64,000 nt of DNA, from the NCBI GenBank assembly GCA_002238825.1, contig MPNC01000006.1, forward strand, positions 124,001-188,000, in the 5' to 3' direction. The DNA is from SAR202 cluster bacterium bin87 (lineage in GTDB: Bacteria > Chloroflexota > Dehalococcoidia > Lucifugimonadales > UBA3495). Both the position numbers and the translations under genes were made by a program. The notes beneath the pieces were generated by a model. The model was not told the origin of the DNA. It did no database searches and saw nothing but the letters and a program-made list of their open reading frames with translations. Positions 52,941 through 61,043 of this stretch are shown here, piece after piece (position 1 is the first letter of the stretch; each line of letters begins with the position of its first letter).

Positions 52941-53088
52941 ATTTTGCATGGATAAACATGATGGACTGGATACAGCCGGATCCGGATTGGAGCAGGAATG
53001 GCTTTGAGGGGCAGGTGAGAGTGTCAGTTCAGACTAGCTGGTCATGGGCCGATTCAATCCCATTCATCCATGTTTATCCATGCAAATT
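52941..53088. repeat. Family D inverted-repeat element
   Basis: TTTGCATGGATAAACATG (from 52943) and its complement, ending near 53086, frame about 148 bp of non-coding DNA. It is a shorter relative of the element at 32200-32690. Confidence 0.7.
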
Positions 53089-53195
53089 ATTCTTACCGGC
53101 CCAAAGCGGATGCGCTTGCGTGACGGGCAGCGTTTGACAGGGTTCAGCGGATTTTATACCCTCGCCAATCAACGTCGGCATAGGAGTACGTGCAG

Positions 53196-53801
53196 ATGGT
53201 CACCCGAGGATTTTTCGGACGCCGCCGCGAGACGCCTCCCCGTCCCATCCCGCCCGGTCAATACCTGGAACGGGGATTCCCGGTGCTGACCGCGGGACCC
53301 ACTCAGCGTGTGCCGCTCGACCAGTGGAGCTTCGTCCTGGTCGGGGCGGACGGCGAACCCCTGGGCGAATGGAACTGGGAACAGTTTCGTTCGTTGCCGG
53401 AAACGGAGATATTCACCGACATCCACTGCGTCACCAAGTGGAGCAAGCTGGATACCACCTGGAAGGGCGTCACCATCGACGATCTCCTCGTCGCCGCCGG
53501 CGTCGCTGAGCCGCCGCCGTACCTGATGGCCTTTTCCTACGGGGGCTACACCACCAACCTGCCCACGTGGGACGTGATCGAGGGTCGCGGGATGGTGGCT
53601 TATGAGTTCGATGGGCAGCCCATCGCCGCGGAACACGGGGGGCCGGCTCGCCTGGTCGTGCCGCACCTGTACTTCTGGAAGTCCGCCAAGTGGCTGCGAG
53701 GCATCCGGTTCATGCCGCAGGACCAGCCCGGTTTCTGGGAGCAGTACGGCTACCACATGTACGGCGACCCGTGGAAGGAACAGCGGTACTGGGGCGACTA
53801 A
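53196..53801 (+). CDS. Molybdopterin-dependent oxidoreductase (sulfite-oxidase-like)
   Basis: A 201-residue protein of the sulfite-oxidase/YedY (MsrP-like) molybdopterin domain: WSFVLVGADGEPLGEWNWEQFRSLPETEIFTDIHCVTKWSKLDTTWKGV, where Cys in DIHCVTKWS is the molybdenum ligand, followed by YEFDGQPIAAEHGGPARLVVPHLYFWKSAKWLRGI. No Tat signal is seen, so it is probably cytoplasmic, unlike MsrP. AGGAG precedes the ATG by nine bases. The next gene encodes a flavin reductase, its likely electron partner. Confidence 0.88.
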   Translation: MVTRGFFGRRRETPPRPIPPGQYLERGFPVLTAGPTQRVPLDQWSFVLVGADGEPLGEWNWEQFRSLPETEIFTDIHCVTKWSKLDTTWKGVTIDDLLVAAGVAEPPPYLMAFSYGGYTTNLPTWDVIEGRGMVAYEFDGQPIAAEHGGPARLVVPHLYFWKSAKWLRGIRFMPQDQPGFWEQYGYHMYGDPWKEQRYWGD

Positions 53802-53809
53802 TCCTTCTC

Positions 53810-53872
53810 CGTCGTTCCTGCGAAAGAACAGCCTGCCCCGCACTCGATGCGGGGCGGGAACCCGGAAAGGCC
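53810..53872. repeat. Family B-like compound repeat
   Basis: CGTTCCTGCGAAAGAACAGC, then GCCCCGCA...TGCGGGGC and GGGAACCCGG. Same structure as at 46110-46172. It overlaps the upstream part of the next reading frame. Confidence 0.65.
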
Positions 53873-53897
53873 CAATCCGCAGCATCTCGATTATCCT

Positions 53898-54662
53898 GTG
53901 CATCGATGTAGAGAAACCACGTCCTGGCAACTCGCCACCGTGGAGCGGGTAGCCGTCGAGACCTACCGCGCCAAGACCTTTACCCTGCGGCTCGCTGAGC
54001 CGCGCCCTTTTCGCGCCGGCCAGCACTACGACGTTCGGCTCACCGCGCCTGACGGTTACCAGGCCCAGCGGTCCTACTCGGTGGCCTCGGCTCCCGATGA
54101 TTTCCAGCGCATCGACCTGACGGTGGAGCACATCCCCGATGGCGAAGTCTCTCCGTACTTCCACGAGGTGGTGGAGCCGGGCGATGTCCTGGAAGTCCGT
54201 GGACCCATCGGCGGCCCCTTCACCTGGACGCCCGAAATGGCCGGCCCCCTCCTGCTGCTCGCTGGCGGGTCCGGCATCGTCCCTCTGAAATCCATTCTGA
54301 TGCATCGGGAACTGGCCGCTCCGGAAACCCCGGCGCTGCTGGTTTACTCAGCGCGCGGCCCGGAGGACATCATCTACCGGAAGTTCCTCGATAACGTCGG
54401 CCGGCGTAGCCCCGGCGTGGCCGTCCGATGCGCGCTGACCCGACGCCAACCGCCCGGCTGGATTGGATACGACCGACGGGTCGACGCGGCAATGGTCCGA
54501 GAGTGCCTGGACGAGCTTATGGGCATGAATGGCAGTGACGCGGTTCCTCTGTCCTATGCCTGTGGGCCCACCGGTTTCGTGGAGGCCGCGGCTGACGCCC
54601 TGTTGTCCGTCGGCATCGCCGAGTCCGCCATCCGCACCGAGCGATTCGGGCCGACTCAGTAG
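53898..54662 (+). CDS. Ferredoxin-NADP reductase-like FAD/NAD(P) oxidoreductase
   Basis: A ~254-residue FNR-family flavoprotein. FAD domain: FRAGQHYDVRLTAPDGYQAQRSYSVASAPDD (RxYS motif). NAD(P) domain: LLLLAGGSGIVPLKSIL, YSARGPEDIIYR and YACGPTGFVEAAADAL. No 2Fe-2S domain is fused. It is probably the electron donor to the molybdopterin oxidoreductase encoded immediately upstream. The start is uncertain: the frame opens in the repeat element at 53847, and the first plausible start after it is the GTG at 53898; no ribosome binding site decides it. Confidence 0.85.
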   Translation: MHRCRETTSWQLATVERVAVETYRAKTFTLRLAEPRPFRAGQHYDVRLTAPDGYQAQRSYSVASAPDDFQRIDLTVEHIPDGEVSPYFHEVVEPGDVLEVRGPIGGPFTWTPEMAGPLLLLAGGSGIVPLKSILMHRELAAPETPALLVYSARGPEDIIYRKFLDNVGRRSPGVAVRCALTRRQPPGWIGYDRRVDAAMVRECLDELMGMNGSDAVPLSYACGPTGFVEAAADALLSVGIAESAIRTERFGPTQ

Positions 54663-54663
54663 C

Positions 54664-54803
54664 CTCACGCGCACCCATTTTTCGCTCGAACTGTCATCGC
54701 GAGCGAAGCAGGGCAATCTCGTTGCGGGAGGAGTCCACGCTCAGCCAGCGAGATCGCCACGCCGCTGCGGTTCTCGCGATGACAAAAACTGGGTACGCGT
54801 GAG
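54664..54803. repeat. Family A palindromic repeat
   Basis: CTCACGCGCACCCA at the left and TGGGTACGCGTGAG at the right, with GTCATCGCGAGCG and TTCTCGCGATGAC inside. It lies between the flavin reductase and the M50-like gene. Confidence 0.82.
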
Positions 54804-54804
54804 C

Positions 54805-55500
54805 TCAGTAACCGGTGGCAAGGCCGGCCAGCCAGTTGGCTACCGGTAGCAGCGTGAACCACAGTATCCCCGGTCGCAGCACGAAATCCGACGCCACCAA
54901 TGCCACCAGCAACAGCGGCGCGTACCGCTGGAATCGCTGGTGGGCTTCCGCCACCGATTCGGGGAGCAGCGCGGCCAGCGCCCGGTAACCGGCCAGCGGC
55001 GCCAGGGGCAGCACCTGAAACACGGCTTGCATCAGGTTGTAGATGATCAACAGCCCGACCACGTCGGATATGCCGGAGCGCAGGCCGCCGGTCATTACCA
55101 GGTTCAGGCTGTCCGGCGACGGGTAGGTCCAGCCCAGCAGACCCGCCTTCACCGGCGACGCCAGCAGGAACGCCACCGTAACGTTGCCCAGCGGGCCGGC
55201 GGCCGACACCACGACCGACGGCCATCGTCCCTGGCGTCCCGGGGGGCCCGGCAACTGGCGACCCCATCCGAAGCCCGACACCGTAGCCAGGATCACTCCG
55301 GCTATATCCAGATGACGCAGCGGATTGCCGAAGAGGCGTCCCTGCGCTCGCGGGGCGGGATCTCCCAACGCGGTGGCCACCAGCGCCTGGAACCAGCCGT
55401 TGACCCAGATGGCCACGGCGCCGGAGAAAAGGCAGAGCACCGCCAGACGGACGAAAGCCCCGATGTCATCGGGCAGCAGGTTCGCGGACGAAATCAGCAT
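54805..55500 (-). CDS. M50 site-2-protease-like membrane protein lacking zinc ligands
   Basis: A 231-residue membrane protein with the M50B layout, including the very conserved block after the catalytic helix, LGDPAPRAQGRLFGNPLRHLDIAGVI and GFGWGRQLP (normally GDPTARxxGRLTLNPLxHxDPxG and GFGWAKPVP). But the zinc motif HExxH that should precede it reads N34-G-W-F-Q38, and the second site (N-x-LPIPPLDG) reads FQVLPLAPLAG, without the Asp. It therefore cannot be an ordinary metalloprotease and may be a pseudoprotease chaperone or membrane scaffold. The reading frame is intact. Confidence 0.8.
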   Translation of the reverse strand: MLISSANLLPDDIGAFVRLAVLCLFSGAVAIWVNGWFQALVATALGDPAPRAQGRLFGNPLRHLDIAGVILATVSGFGWGRQLPGPPGRQGRWPSVVVSAAGPLGNVTVAFLLASPVKAGLLGWTYPSPDSLNLVMTGGLRSGISDVVGLLIIYNLMQAVFQVLPLAPLAGYRALAALLPESVAEAHQRFQRYAPLLLVALVASDFVLRPGILWFTLLPVANWLAGLATGY

Positions 55501-55578
55501 GAGCGGCGGCTATTTTACGCCATAGCCGCCGCAACGCCCGCAGTCTGGCCTGCGAGTTATGGGATCATTCAACCTGGA

Positions 55579-56031
55579 TCAGCCCGGCTCGACCCACTGC
55601 CAGAAGGATACGCCCCCCGTGTATTGCGCCGGCAGCAGTTCCCACAGGATGTCCAACAGCGGGCGAACGTCCTCCAGGGCATATCGGGCGCGTTCCACGT
55701 TCATATAGACTTCGTAGAAATTGCCATGCAAACCCTCCGCGGCGCGAAGGCCCCGGTCAATCGTCAGGGACTGTTCGGGCAGCTCTGCCATCAAGCCTGT
55801 GATCGAGTCCCGGATGGCCTCGTGATCATAGTGCTCCCAGCTGCGAAGGGTTGCTACGGCCTTGGTCAACTGCGCGACCGTGCCCCAGCCCTTTTCACCG
55901 GCCTGGCAGTAGTCGCCCTCCGCCAAGTGCGCCGGCCACTTGGACCAGTAATCGCGGGCCTGCTCCAAGTGCTTGGCAATGCGGGCATCGCGCCGGGCCG
56001 GGGTTTCCGGGCGTCGTATCCGCGGTGGCAT
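55579..56031 (-). CDS. PaREP1/HEPN-like helical protein, in the ferritin-like operon
   Basis: A 150-residue helical protein: KHLEQARDYWSKWPAHLAEGDYCQAGEKGWGTVAQLTKAVATLRSWEHYDHEAI..., then AAEGLHGNFYEVYMNVERARYALEDV. It is a paralogue of the protein at 7936-8292 by the EGD..QA.EKGWG and LHxNxYE blocks. AGGAG lies upstream, and the start is eleven bases downstream of the stop codon of the ferritin-like gene at 56043, so the two are very likely cotranscribed. HEPN-type domains often act on RNA or bind nucleotides; the role here is unknown. Confidence 0.62.
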   Translation of the reverse strand: MPPRIRRPETPARRDARIAKHLEQARDYWSKWPAHLAEGDYCQAGEKGWGTVAQLTKAVATLRSWEHYDHEAIRDSITGLMAELPEQSLTIDRGLRAAEGLHGNFYEVYMNVERARYALEDVRPLLDILWELLPAQYTGGVSFWQWVEPG

Positions 56032-56042
56032 GGTTGGCTCTC

Positions 56043-57245
56043 CTACTGCAATACGGCCGCGAGGTCGGGATGCAGGGCGCTCTCCTGCTTCTGGATGCCG
56101 ACGTAGTGCAGCCGGGTCAGGTACTGGCGCACGTAGTAAGTGCGCAGGTTGTTGACCGCAGTCATGCCCTCGGTCATGCCCGCAACCGAGCCTCCGGCGA
56201 TGATGGCCATGGCCTCCCACAGCACCGGGTCCTTCATCTCGCCGGCCATGTCCTTCTCGATGGAGCCCAGGATCCGGCGCAGTGACACGCCGAAGTCGAC
56301 GCCTTTCACCGCCACCGTCAGCTTGAGCATGGCCATTCCGTAGGCCATGTGCCGGGCCTTGTCCTGCAGGCTCAGGCCGAACAGTCTGCGATCAACGGCG
56401 TTGGTCGCGTAGTGCATCCCGAACCGGTACAGCAGCATCGTCATTGTGCCGCGCGCGAGGTACAGCGACACGGCGACCTCCGGCCAACCGGCCCGGGTTT
56501 CCAACATGCGCCGGCTCATCATGCCCGGCGATTCCAGGCCCAACGCGCCTCCGTTGCACAGGGCGCGGTGCCGCATCGCCTCGAAATGGCGCGCCGCGTC
56601 GAACTCCTGGGTGGCCAGGAACATCTTGGGCTCGATGTAGGCGTAGTTCATCCGATGTAGCCACAGGCCGATGGTGTCGATCTCGGCGGTGGCGTGCTGC
56701 CCCAGTTCGGTGCACAGCTGGCACCAGGCCAGTTCCAGGGTCTCCGGCTGGTCCGGAATATCGGACCACGGAATGTCCTGCATGGCGTTCCAGCGGCGCT
56801 GGATCGCTTCCTCGTACAGCCACGCTGCGTTGTCCGACCACAACTCGTCCTTGCGGTTCACCGAGTAGTTGTCCAGACGGGGTATCCCCGGTGTGGCAAA
56901 GGACCCGCGGGGCATCCGTGTCATTTCGCGGCTTTCCTCCGGGATCTCGCCGTACAGGCCTACGTTGATCCCATCAATGGTCAGCCCGTGGGGCGTCAGC
57001 GGCGCCCGGGTCCCCCACTGGCGGGTGTCCTTCATCCAGGGGAACCGCTCGGTCGGGGGTGGAGGAGCCTCAGGCTCGGCAGTCGACTCAACGGGCTCGT
57101 CTGCCGGAGTCTCCGAGTCTGCGCTGTCTGCTACGTTCTGCTGGACGCGCTCCGCTGCGGAGGAGCGGTAGTTCCCGGTGGGGTTGCTGTCATCGACGGG
57201 CCCTGCCGGGTCGCTGCCGTTCTGCGGATCATTCTGTGTGGTCAT
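56043..57245 (-). CDS. Ferritin-like protein with degraded di-iron site
   Basis: A 400-residue paralogue of the downstream-numbered ferritin-like protein (57327-58424; the conserved LDNYSVNRKDELWSDNAAWLYEEAIQRRWNAMQDIPW block corresponds to FRDKKEVWGFNLTKLYQEAVSRQWSSATDIPW). Its first ~70 residues are an acidic, Pro-rich, probably disordered extension. Aligning the two, the expected metal ligands Glu136, Glu168 (of ExxH), Glu219 and Glu249 (of ExxH) of the partner become Ala185, Ala217 (DAARH), Gly266 and Lys296 (DKARH); only the His residues and one Glu (YIEPKMF) remain. It should not bind a normal di-iron centre. MGGSI upstream is an alternative start. Confidence 0.82.
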   Translation of the reverse strand: MTTQNDPQNGSDPAGPVDDSNPTGNYRSSAAERVQQNVADSADSETPADEPVESTAEPEAPPPPTERFPWMKDTRQWGTRAPLTPHGLTIDGINVGLYGEIPEESREMTRMPRGSFATPGIPRLDNYSVNRKDELWSDNAAWLYEEAIQRRWNAMQDIPWSDIPDQPETLELAWCQLCTELGQHATAEIDTIGLWLHRMNYAYIEPKMFLATQEFDAARHFEAMRHRALCNGGALGLESPGMMSRRMLETRAGWPEVAVSLYLARGTMTMLLYRFGMHYATNAVDRRLFGLSLQDKARHMAYGMAMLKLTVAVKGVDFGVSLRRILGSIEKDMAGEMKDPVLWEAMAIIAGGSVAGMTEGMTAVNNLRTYYVRQYLTRLHYVGIQKQESALHPDLAAVLQ

Positions 57246-57326
57246 GATGCTTCCCCCCAATGGAAGACGGCCCGCCGACCTCAGGACGACGGGCCGTCGG
57301 CATTTCCGTGCCGATTGTCGAGCGGG

Positions 57327-58424
57327 TTACGCAGCTGCCTGGTAGACCTCCAGCAGCGCCGGGTTGACGCGCCCGTTCTCGATGCGGTCGTCGAAGCCGC
57401 AGGACTTGAGCCGCTGGAAGTATTCCTTCACCTGACGCTGGCGGATGGCCGCGAGGATCTTCTGGCCCTCTTCGGCCTTGTCCGCGCCGCCACCCAGCAG
57501 GATGGCCAGCGACTCGGCGGTCAGGTTGGCGCTCCGGGCTGCCGGGTTCTCGCCGCCGTTGCCGGTGGCCTGCCGGTCCTCGGCCTCGTCCAGGTAGGCG
57601 TGGATCTCTTCGCGCCGCTCCGGCGTGCACTCGTTCATGTACCGGGCGTGCAGCACGCCGAAGGCCACGTGACGCGCCTCGTCCTGCGCGGCTCGCCGGT
57701 AGATGGCCTTCTCAGCGTCGTTGTACGCCATCAGCTCGCCGAGGCGGAACAGCGTCAGCACGTTGCCCTCGCCCACGATGTGCAGACGGCTGGACATTTC
57801 AGTGAACTCGCGGGCGTTGTCGGTGCTGCCGCCGGTGACGTCGCTCACCGAGTCGATCATCCGCATCAGACCGCCACCGTTGGCCAGCGCGCGCTTGCGG
57901 AACACTTCCATGTGGCGCGACTCGTCCATCACCTGCGTGAGCAGGAACATTCGCACCTCGTGGTAGTCCGGCGACATCTGCGAAATGAACCGGCCCGGCA
58001 CGTCAGCCGCGACGAACTCTACCTGCGCGAAGAAGGTGGCCAGCTGGCACTGGGCGGCCTCGATGTCATCGGGCAGCGGGCGCAGGGTATCCCACGGAAT
58101 GTCGGTGGCAGATGACCACTGGCGCGAGACGGCTTCCTGGTACAGCTTGGTCAGATTGAAACCCCAGACTTCCTTCTTGTCGCGGAAGGTGTATGCGGAG
58201 AACTGCGGCACGCCCTCACGGGGAATGGCCCCGCGTGTCCGCTGGGTCTGGTTGGGCGACTCGTCCAGCAGGTCGGGGGTGTATTGAGCCAGGGTGGGGT
58301 CGTGCGCCAACTCTTCCTCGGCGCCGGGGACCTGGTCCTTGATTTGCTGGAGCCACGACAGGCTGAAGCCGTTCTGCAGCGCCTGTTCCATCTCGACAGT
58401 GGTGCGGTCTTGCAAAGTAGCCAT
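57327..58424 (-). CDS. Ferritin-like di-iron protein (R2/AurF-like fold)
   Basis: A 365-residue four-helix-bundle protein with intact di-iron motifs: Glu136 (QVEFVAAD), Glu168-x-x-His171 (MDESRH), Glu219 (IVGEGN) and Glu249-x-x-His252 (QDEARHVAFG). The overall layout resembles the R2-like and AurF-like oxygenases rather than true ferritins, with LYQEAVSRQWSSATDIPWDTLRP at the N-terminus as in many Chloroflexota proteins of unknown substrate. It is 81 bp upstream of the inactive paralogue on the same strand, so the two probably form one transcription unit and perhaps one complex. Confidence 0.85.
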   Translation of the reverse strand: MATLQDRTTVEMEQALQNGFSLSWLQQIKDQVPGAEEELAHDPTLAQYTPDLLDESPNQTQRTRGAIPREGVPQFSAYTFRDKKEVWGFNLTKLYQEAVSRQWSSATDIPWDTLRPLPDDIEAAQCQLATFFAQVEFVAADVPGRFISQMSPDYHEVRMFLLTQVMDESRHMEVFRKRALANGGGLMRMIDSVSDVTGGSTDNAREFTEMSSRLHIVGEGNVLTLFRLGELMAYNDAEKAIYRRAAQDEARHVAFGVLHARYMNECTPERREEIHAYLDEAEDRQATGNGGENPAARSANLTAESLAILLGGGADKAEEGQKILAAIRQRQVKEYFQRLKSCGFDDRIENGRVNPALLEVYQAAA

Positions 58425-58593
58425 AGGTAGTCCTTCTTCGCCGAGGGCGACGGAATTATGCTGGCAATGTACCCGATGGCGCGGGGAAGCGTCAAGCGGG
58501 GTGGCTGAGCGCGCGACGCCTTACGCCTGTTGCATCGAACCCGGTCTCCTGCTATTCTCTTTGTTAGATCATGCATTCTAATACGGGGCTGAC
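58425..58593. promoter_or_regulatory. Divergent promoter region between the ferritin-like operon and tcmP
   Basis: Contains no gene and no known repeat. The last ~40 bases before tcmP are AT-richer (TATTCTCTTTGTTAGATCATGC). Confidence 0.35.
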
Positions 58594-59496
58594 ATGGCAG
58601 TAGGTAACGCGAATCAGTTCGGAGGAACTTGGACTCAGGATAAGCTGCAGCTCCTGCGAGGATATCTCGAACGGTATACCACCGCTTTGAAACGGCAGCA
58701 TTTCAATCTAGTGTATGTCGACGCTTTTGCGGGCACAGGTTACGTCGATATCGGATCTCAGGCCGATTCGCAAGAAGTCCCGCTTTTGGTTGCAGAGGTG
58801 GACGTTGATACTGCGGGAATGCTGAAAGGATCTACGCGATTGGCACTCGAGGTTGATGACCGTCCGTTCGACCAGTTTGTGTTTGTGGAACAGAACCCAG
58901 CGTACGCCGCCGAGCTTCAATTCCTACAATCGGAATTCCCCGACCGGGATATACAGGTCCAAACTGCGGACGCAAACGTATTTTTGCCTGCATGGTGCGA
59001 TAGGCAAAACAGTAACCTCGGTGTACCTTGGAGCCGCCAACGTGCAGTCATTTTTCTGGACCCGTTTGCTACAGAGGTTGACTGGAACACTGTTTGGTCG
59101 ATAGCCGAAACCAAATCGGTTGATCTATGGATTTTGTTCCCTCTTTCCGCTCTGACCAGAATAATGCCCACGGAGCGACAGCCTGACGAAGAATGGGCTG
59201 CTGTCTTGGACAGGGTTTTTGGAGGTCCAGAATGGCGCGATGCTCTCTATAGCACGCAAGTCCAGCCTACTCTGTTCGGCGAAGATCAGATACTGACGGT
59301 ACGTAGTGATCAGCAAGCGATTGTGGACGCCTATCTTGCCAAGCTCAGGACTGTTTTCGAAGCGGTAGCGCCCACGCCTCGGTGGTTTTTGAACTCTCGG
59401 AAATCGCCGCAGTTTGCTCTTATGTTCGCAGCTTCAAACCCTGCCGGCGCTCCTATCGCGGTGAGGATTGCAGATCACCTGTTGAGAAACTGGTAA
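58594..59496 (+). CDS. tcmP: Three-Cys-motif partner protein TcmP
   Basis: A 300-residue TcmP-family protein. It has a Rossmann/methyltransferase-like motif I, FNLVYVDAFAGTG (about residues 37-49), and a later FLDPFATEVDW that resembles the DPPF-type catalytic motif IV. It therefore looks like a SAM-binding enzyme. TcmP genes are defined by their neighbours, small proteins with a CX6CX2C motif, exactly as here. This gene has visibly lower GC and less GC-skewed codons than its surroundings, which suggests recent transfer. The biological role of the pair is not established. Confidence 0.88.
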   Translation: MAVGNANQFGGTWTQDKLQLLRGYLERYTTALKRQHFNLVYVDAFAGTGYVDIGSQADSQEVPLLVAEVDVDTAGMLKGSTRLALEVDDRPFDQFVFVEQNPAYAAELQFLQSEFPDRDIQVQTADANVFLPAWCDRQNSNLGVPWSRQRAVIFLDPFATEVDWNTVWSIAETKSVDLWILFPLSALTRIMPTERQPDEEWAAVLDRVFGGPEWRDALYSTQVQPTLFGEDQILTVRSDQQAIVDAYLAKLRTVFEAVAPTPRWFLNSRKSPQFALMFAASNPAGAPIAVRIADHLLRNW

Positions 59497-59499
59497 CTC

Positions 59500-60222
59500 A
59501 TGGCCGCTTCCAAAATCGAATGGACCGACGCGACCTGGAACCCGGTCACTGGCTGCAACAAGATCAGCCCGGGTTGCAAGCATTGCTACGCCGAGCGCCT
59601 TTCGAAGCGGCTCAAGGCCACCGGTATGGACAAGTACCGGAACGGCTTCGACGTGACCCTGCACCCGGACACGCTGGATATCCCGCTACGTTGGCGTAAG
59701 CCCCGTTCCATCTTCGTCAACTCCATGAGCGACCTCTTTCACGTCGACGTTCCTGACGATTTCATCGCTCAGGTTTTCGATGTCATGGTCCGCGCTGACT
59801 GGCACCGCTACCAGGTTCTCACCAAGCGCCCGGAACGTGCGGCCAGTTTGAACCCGCAACTACCGTGGCCGGACCAGGTCTGGATGGGCGCCAGCGTGGA
59901 ATCGCAGGACTACGCCCACCGGATTGACCTCCTCCGCGACACCGACGCGGCCATCAAATTCCTCTCGCTTGAACCATTGCTTGGCCCATTGCCCAACCTG
60001 AATCTCTCGGGCATCGATTGGGTGATCGTGGGCGGCGAATCTGGCCCGGGCGCACGTCCCATGGAGGGTGATTGGGCTCGTGACATTCGCGACCAGTGCC
60101 AGGCCGCCGGCGTGCCTTTCCACTTCAAACAATGGGGCGGCGTTTTCAAGAAACGCCACGGCCGCATACTGGACGGCAGGACCTGGGACGAAACGCCTGC
60201 GGACACCTTGGTAGGGTCATAG
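59500..60222 (+). CDS. DUF5131/phage Gp37-Gp68 family three-Cys-motif protein
   Basis: A 240-residue protein with Cys19-x6-Cys26-x2-Cys29 ([19 protein letters not shown]), the motif that gives TcmP its name and that resembles a radical-SAM [4Fe-4S] ligand set. Further landmarks are [34 protein letters not shown] and [15 protein letters not shown]. Only three bases separate it from tcmP, so the pair is an operon. Members occur in phages and genomic islands; function unproven. The last ~24 codons and the following terminator are duplicated at 61044-61116. Confidence 0.88.
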   Translation: MAASKIEWTDATWNPVTGCNKISPGCKHCYAERLSKRLKATGMDKYRNGFDVTLHPDTLDIPLRWRKPRSIFVNSMSDLFHVDVPDDFIAQVFDVMVRADWHRYQVLTKRPERAASLNPQLPWPDQVWMGASVESQDYAHRIDLLRDTDAAIKFLSLEPLLGPLPNLNLSGIDWVIVGGESGPGARPMEGDWARDIRDQCQAAGVPFHFKQWGGVFKKRHGRILDGRTWDETPADTLVGS

Positions 60223-60252
60223 CAAACGCCCCTCACCTCATGGTGAGGGGCG
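60180..60252 (+). repeat. 73-bp direct repeat, left copy (gene end plus terminator)
   Basis: The last part of the DUF5131 gene and its terminator: identical base for base to 61044-61116 for 73 bases. It includes the 11-bp terminator stem at 60227-60237/60242-60252. Confidence 0.9.
60227..60252 (+). terminator. Terminator of the tcmP-DUF5131 operon
   Basis: A perfect 11-bp stem with TCAT loop, four bases after the DUF5131 stop. The T-run is lacking in this copy; the duplicate at 61091-61116 is followed by CTGTTTTG. Confidence 0.7.
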
Positions 60253-60310
60253 ACCATCTTCTAAAGCTGGCTCCGGCAGCCCAGTCCCGGAGTAGCCTCG
60301 TGAGAACGCT

Positions 60311-60571
60311 TTACTCCGGTGGGTCGACTCGGCCGGGAGATTCTCCGGCCTGCGCTCGGTCCCACGCGGTACGCAATTCTGATTGCCGGCTCCCCGCCCA
60401 ATCGATTACAGCTCTCAAACGACGCGATGGCAAGTTACCGTGTATCACCTGGAGGTTATCGATGTTGATTTGGGCTTCCGCTTCGCCATATATGGCATGG
60501 AGGTGCGGCGGGCCATGCTCTCTGAAATACAAGCGGATTGTGATGCCGTCGAAACGGCAGACTTCAGGCAT
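60311..60571 (-). CDS. DUF4160 family protein (toxin-antitoxin-like)
   Basis: An 86-residue DUF4160 protein: MPEVCRFDGITIRLYFREHGPPHLHAIYGEAEAQINIDN (HLHAIYGE is the family signature), then VIHGNLPSRRLRAVIDWAG. The first residues of a longer frame to 60616 (MPTERLRRL...) are probably not translated because the chosen ATG begins five bases after the DUF2442 stop. DUF4160-DUF2442 pairs are repeatedly found together and proposed as toxin-antitoxin-like modules; direct proof is limited. Confidence 0.82.
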   Translation of the reverse strand: MPEVCRFDGITIRLYFREHGPPHLHAIYGEAEAQINIDNLQVIHGNLPSRRLRAVIDWAGSRQSELRTAWDRAQAGESPGRVDPPE

Positions 60572-60575
60572 CCTG

Positions 60576-60851
60576 CTATGCCAAACGCTCAGCCGGCGCA
60601 GTCGCTCCGTCGGCATTGCTGGTTAATTCCAAATGGAGAGAATCGGCGCACAGCTCAACCTCATCATCCCAGGCAATGGCCCGGTGGGGCGCTATGTGAA
60701 CCTTCTCAAAGTAGCCCGGCTCGTCCCAAATCTTGAAAACGCCACTGCCGGCCACGTCGGAAAGGTCAATTTCCCCACTCACTCCGTCGTCGAATTCCAG
60801 CCAGATGCGGTATTTCGCCAGAGCTTGCACGTTGGTTGGACGTATCATCAA
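60576..60851 (-). CDS. DUF2442 family protein (toxin-antitoxin-like partner)
   Basis: A 91-residue DUF2442 protein: VQALAKYRIWLEFDDGVSGEIDLSDVAGSGVFKIWDEPGYFEKVHIAPHRAIAWDDEVELCADSLHLEL, a full-length match to the family (substrate-tolerant, usually paired with DUF4160). It is upstream of and adjacent to the DUF4160 gene on the same strand. The pair occupies a ~790-bp segment between the two 73-bp direct repeats. Confidence 0.85.
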   Translation of the reverse strand: MMIRPTNVQALAKYRIWLEFDDGVSGEIDLSDVAGSGVFKIWDEPGYFEKVHIAPHRAIAWDDEVELCADSLHLELTSNADGATAPAERLA

Positions 60852-61043
60852 TGTTCCTCATCTAGTTGCTACGCTTCGATTGTCGATTGGAAAGGCCGAG
60901 ACGCTCACGCGGGTAACGATTTGGCGTTGGACGCGGCAGGGTTTGTCGCCACGATATCTGGTTTGTAGCGCAATTATACCGCGAGAACGTGCTCGTGGCT
61001 GGGGCATATCGGTGCATAGCCCGCCGCCGCATCCTGGATGGAA
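60852..61043. other. Non-coding end of the DUF2442-DUF4160 cassette
   Basis: No gene. The last ~30 bases resemble a diverged, frameshifted extension of the DUF5131 gene end (CGCATCCTGGATGGAAGACC against CGCATACTGGACGGCAGGACC). Confidence 0.55.
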
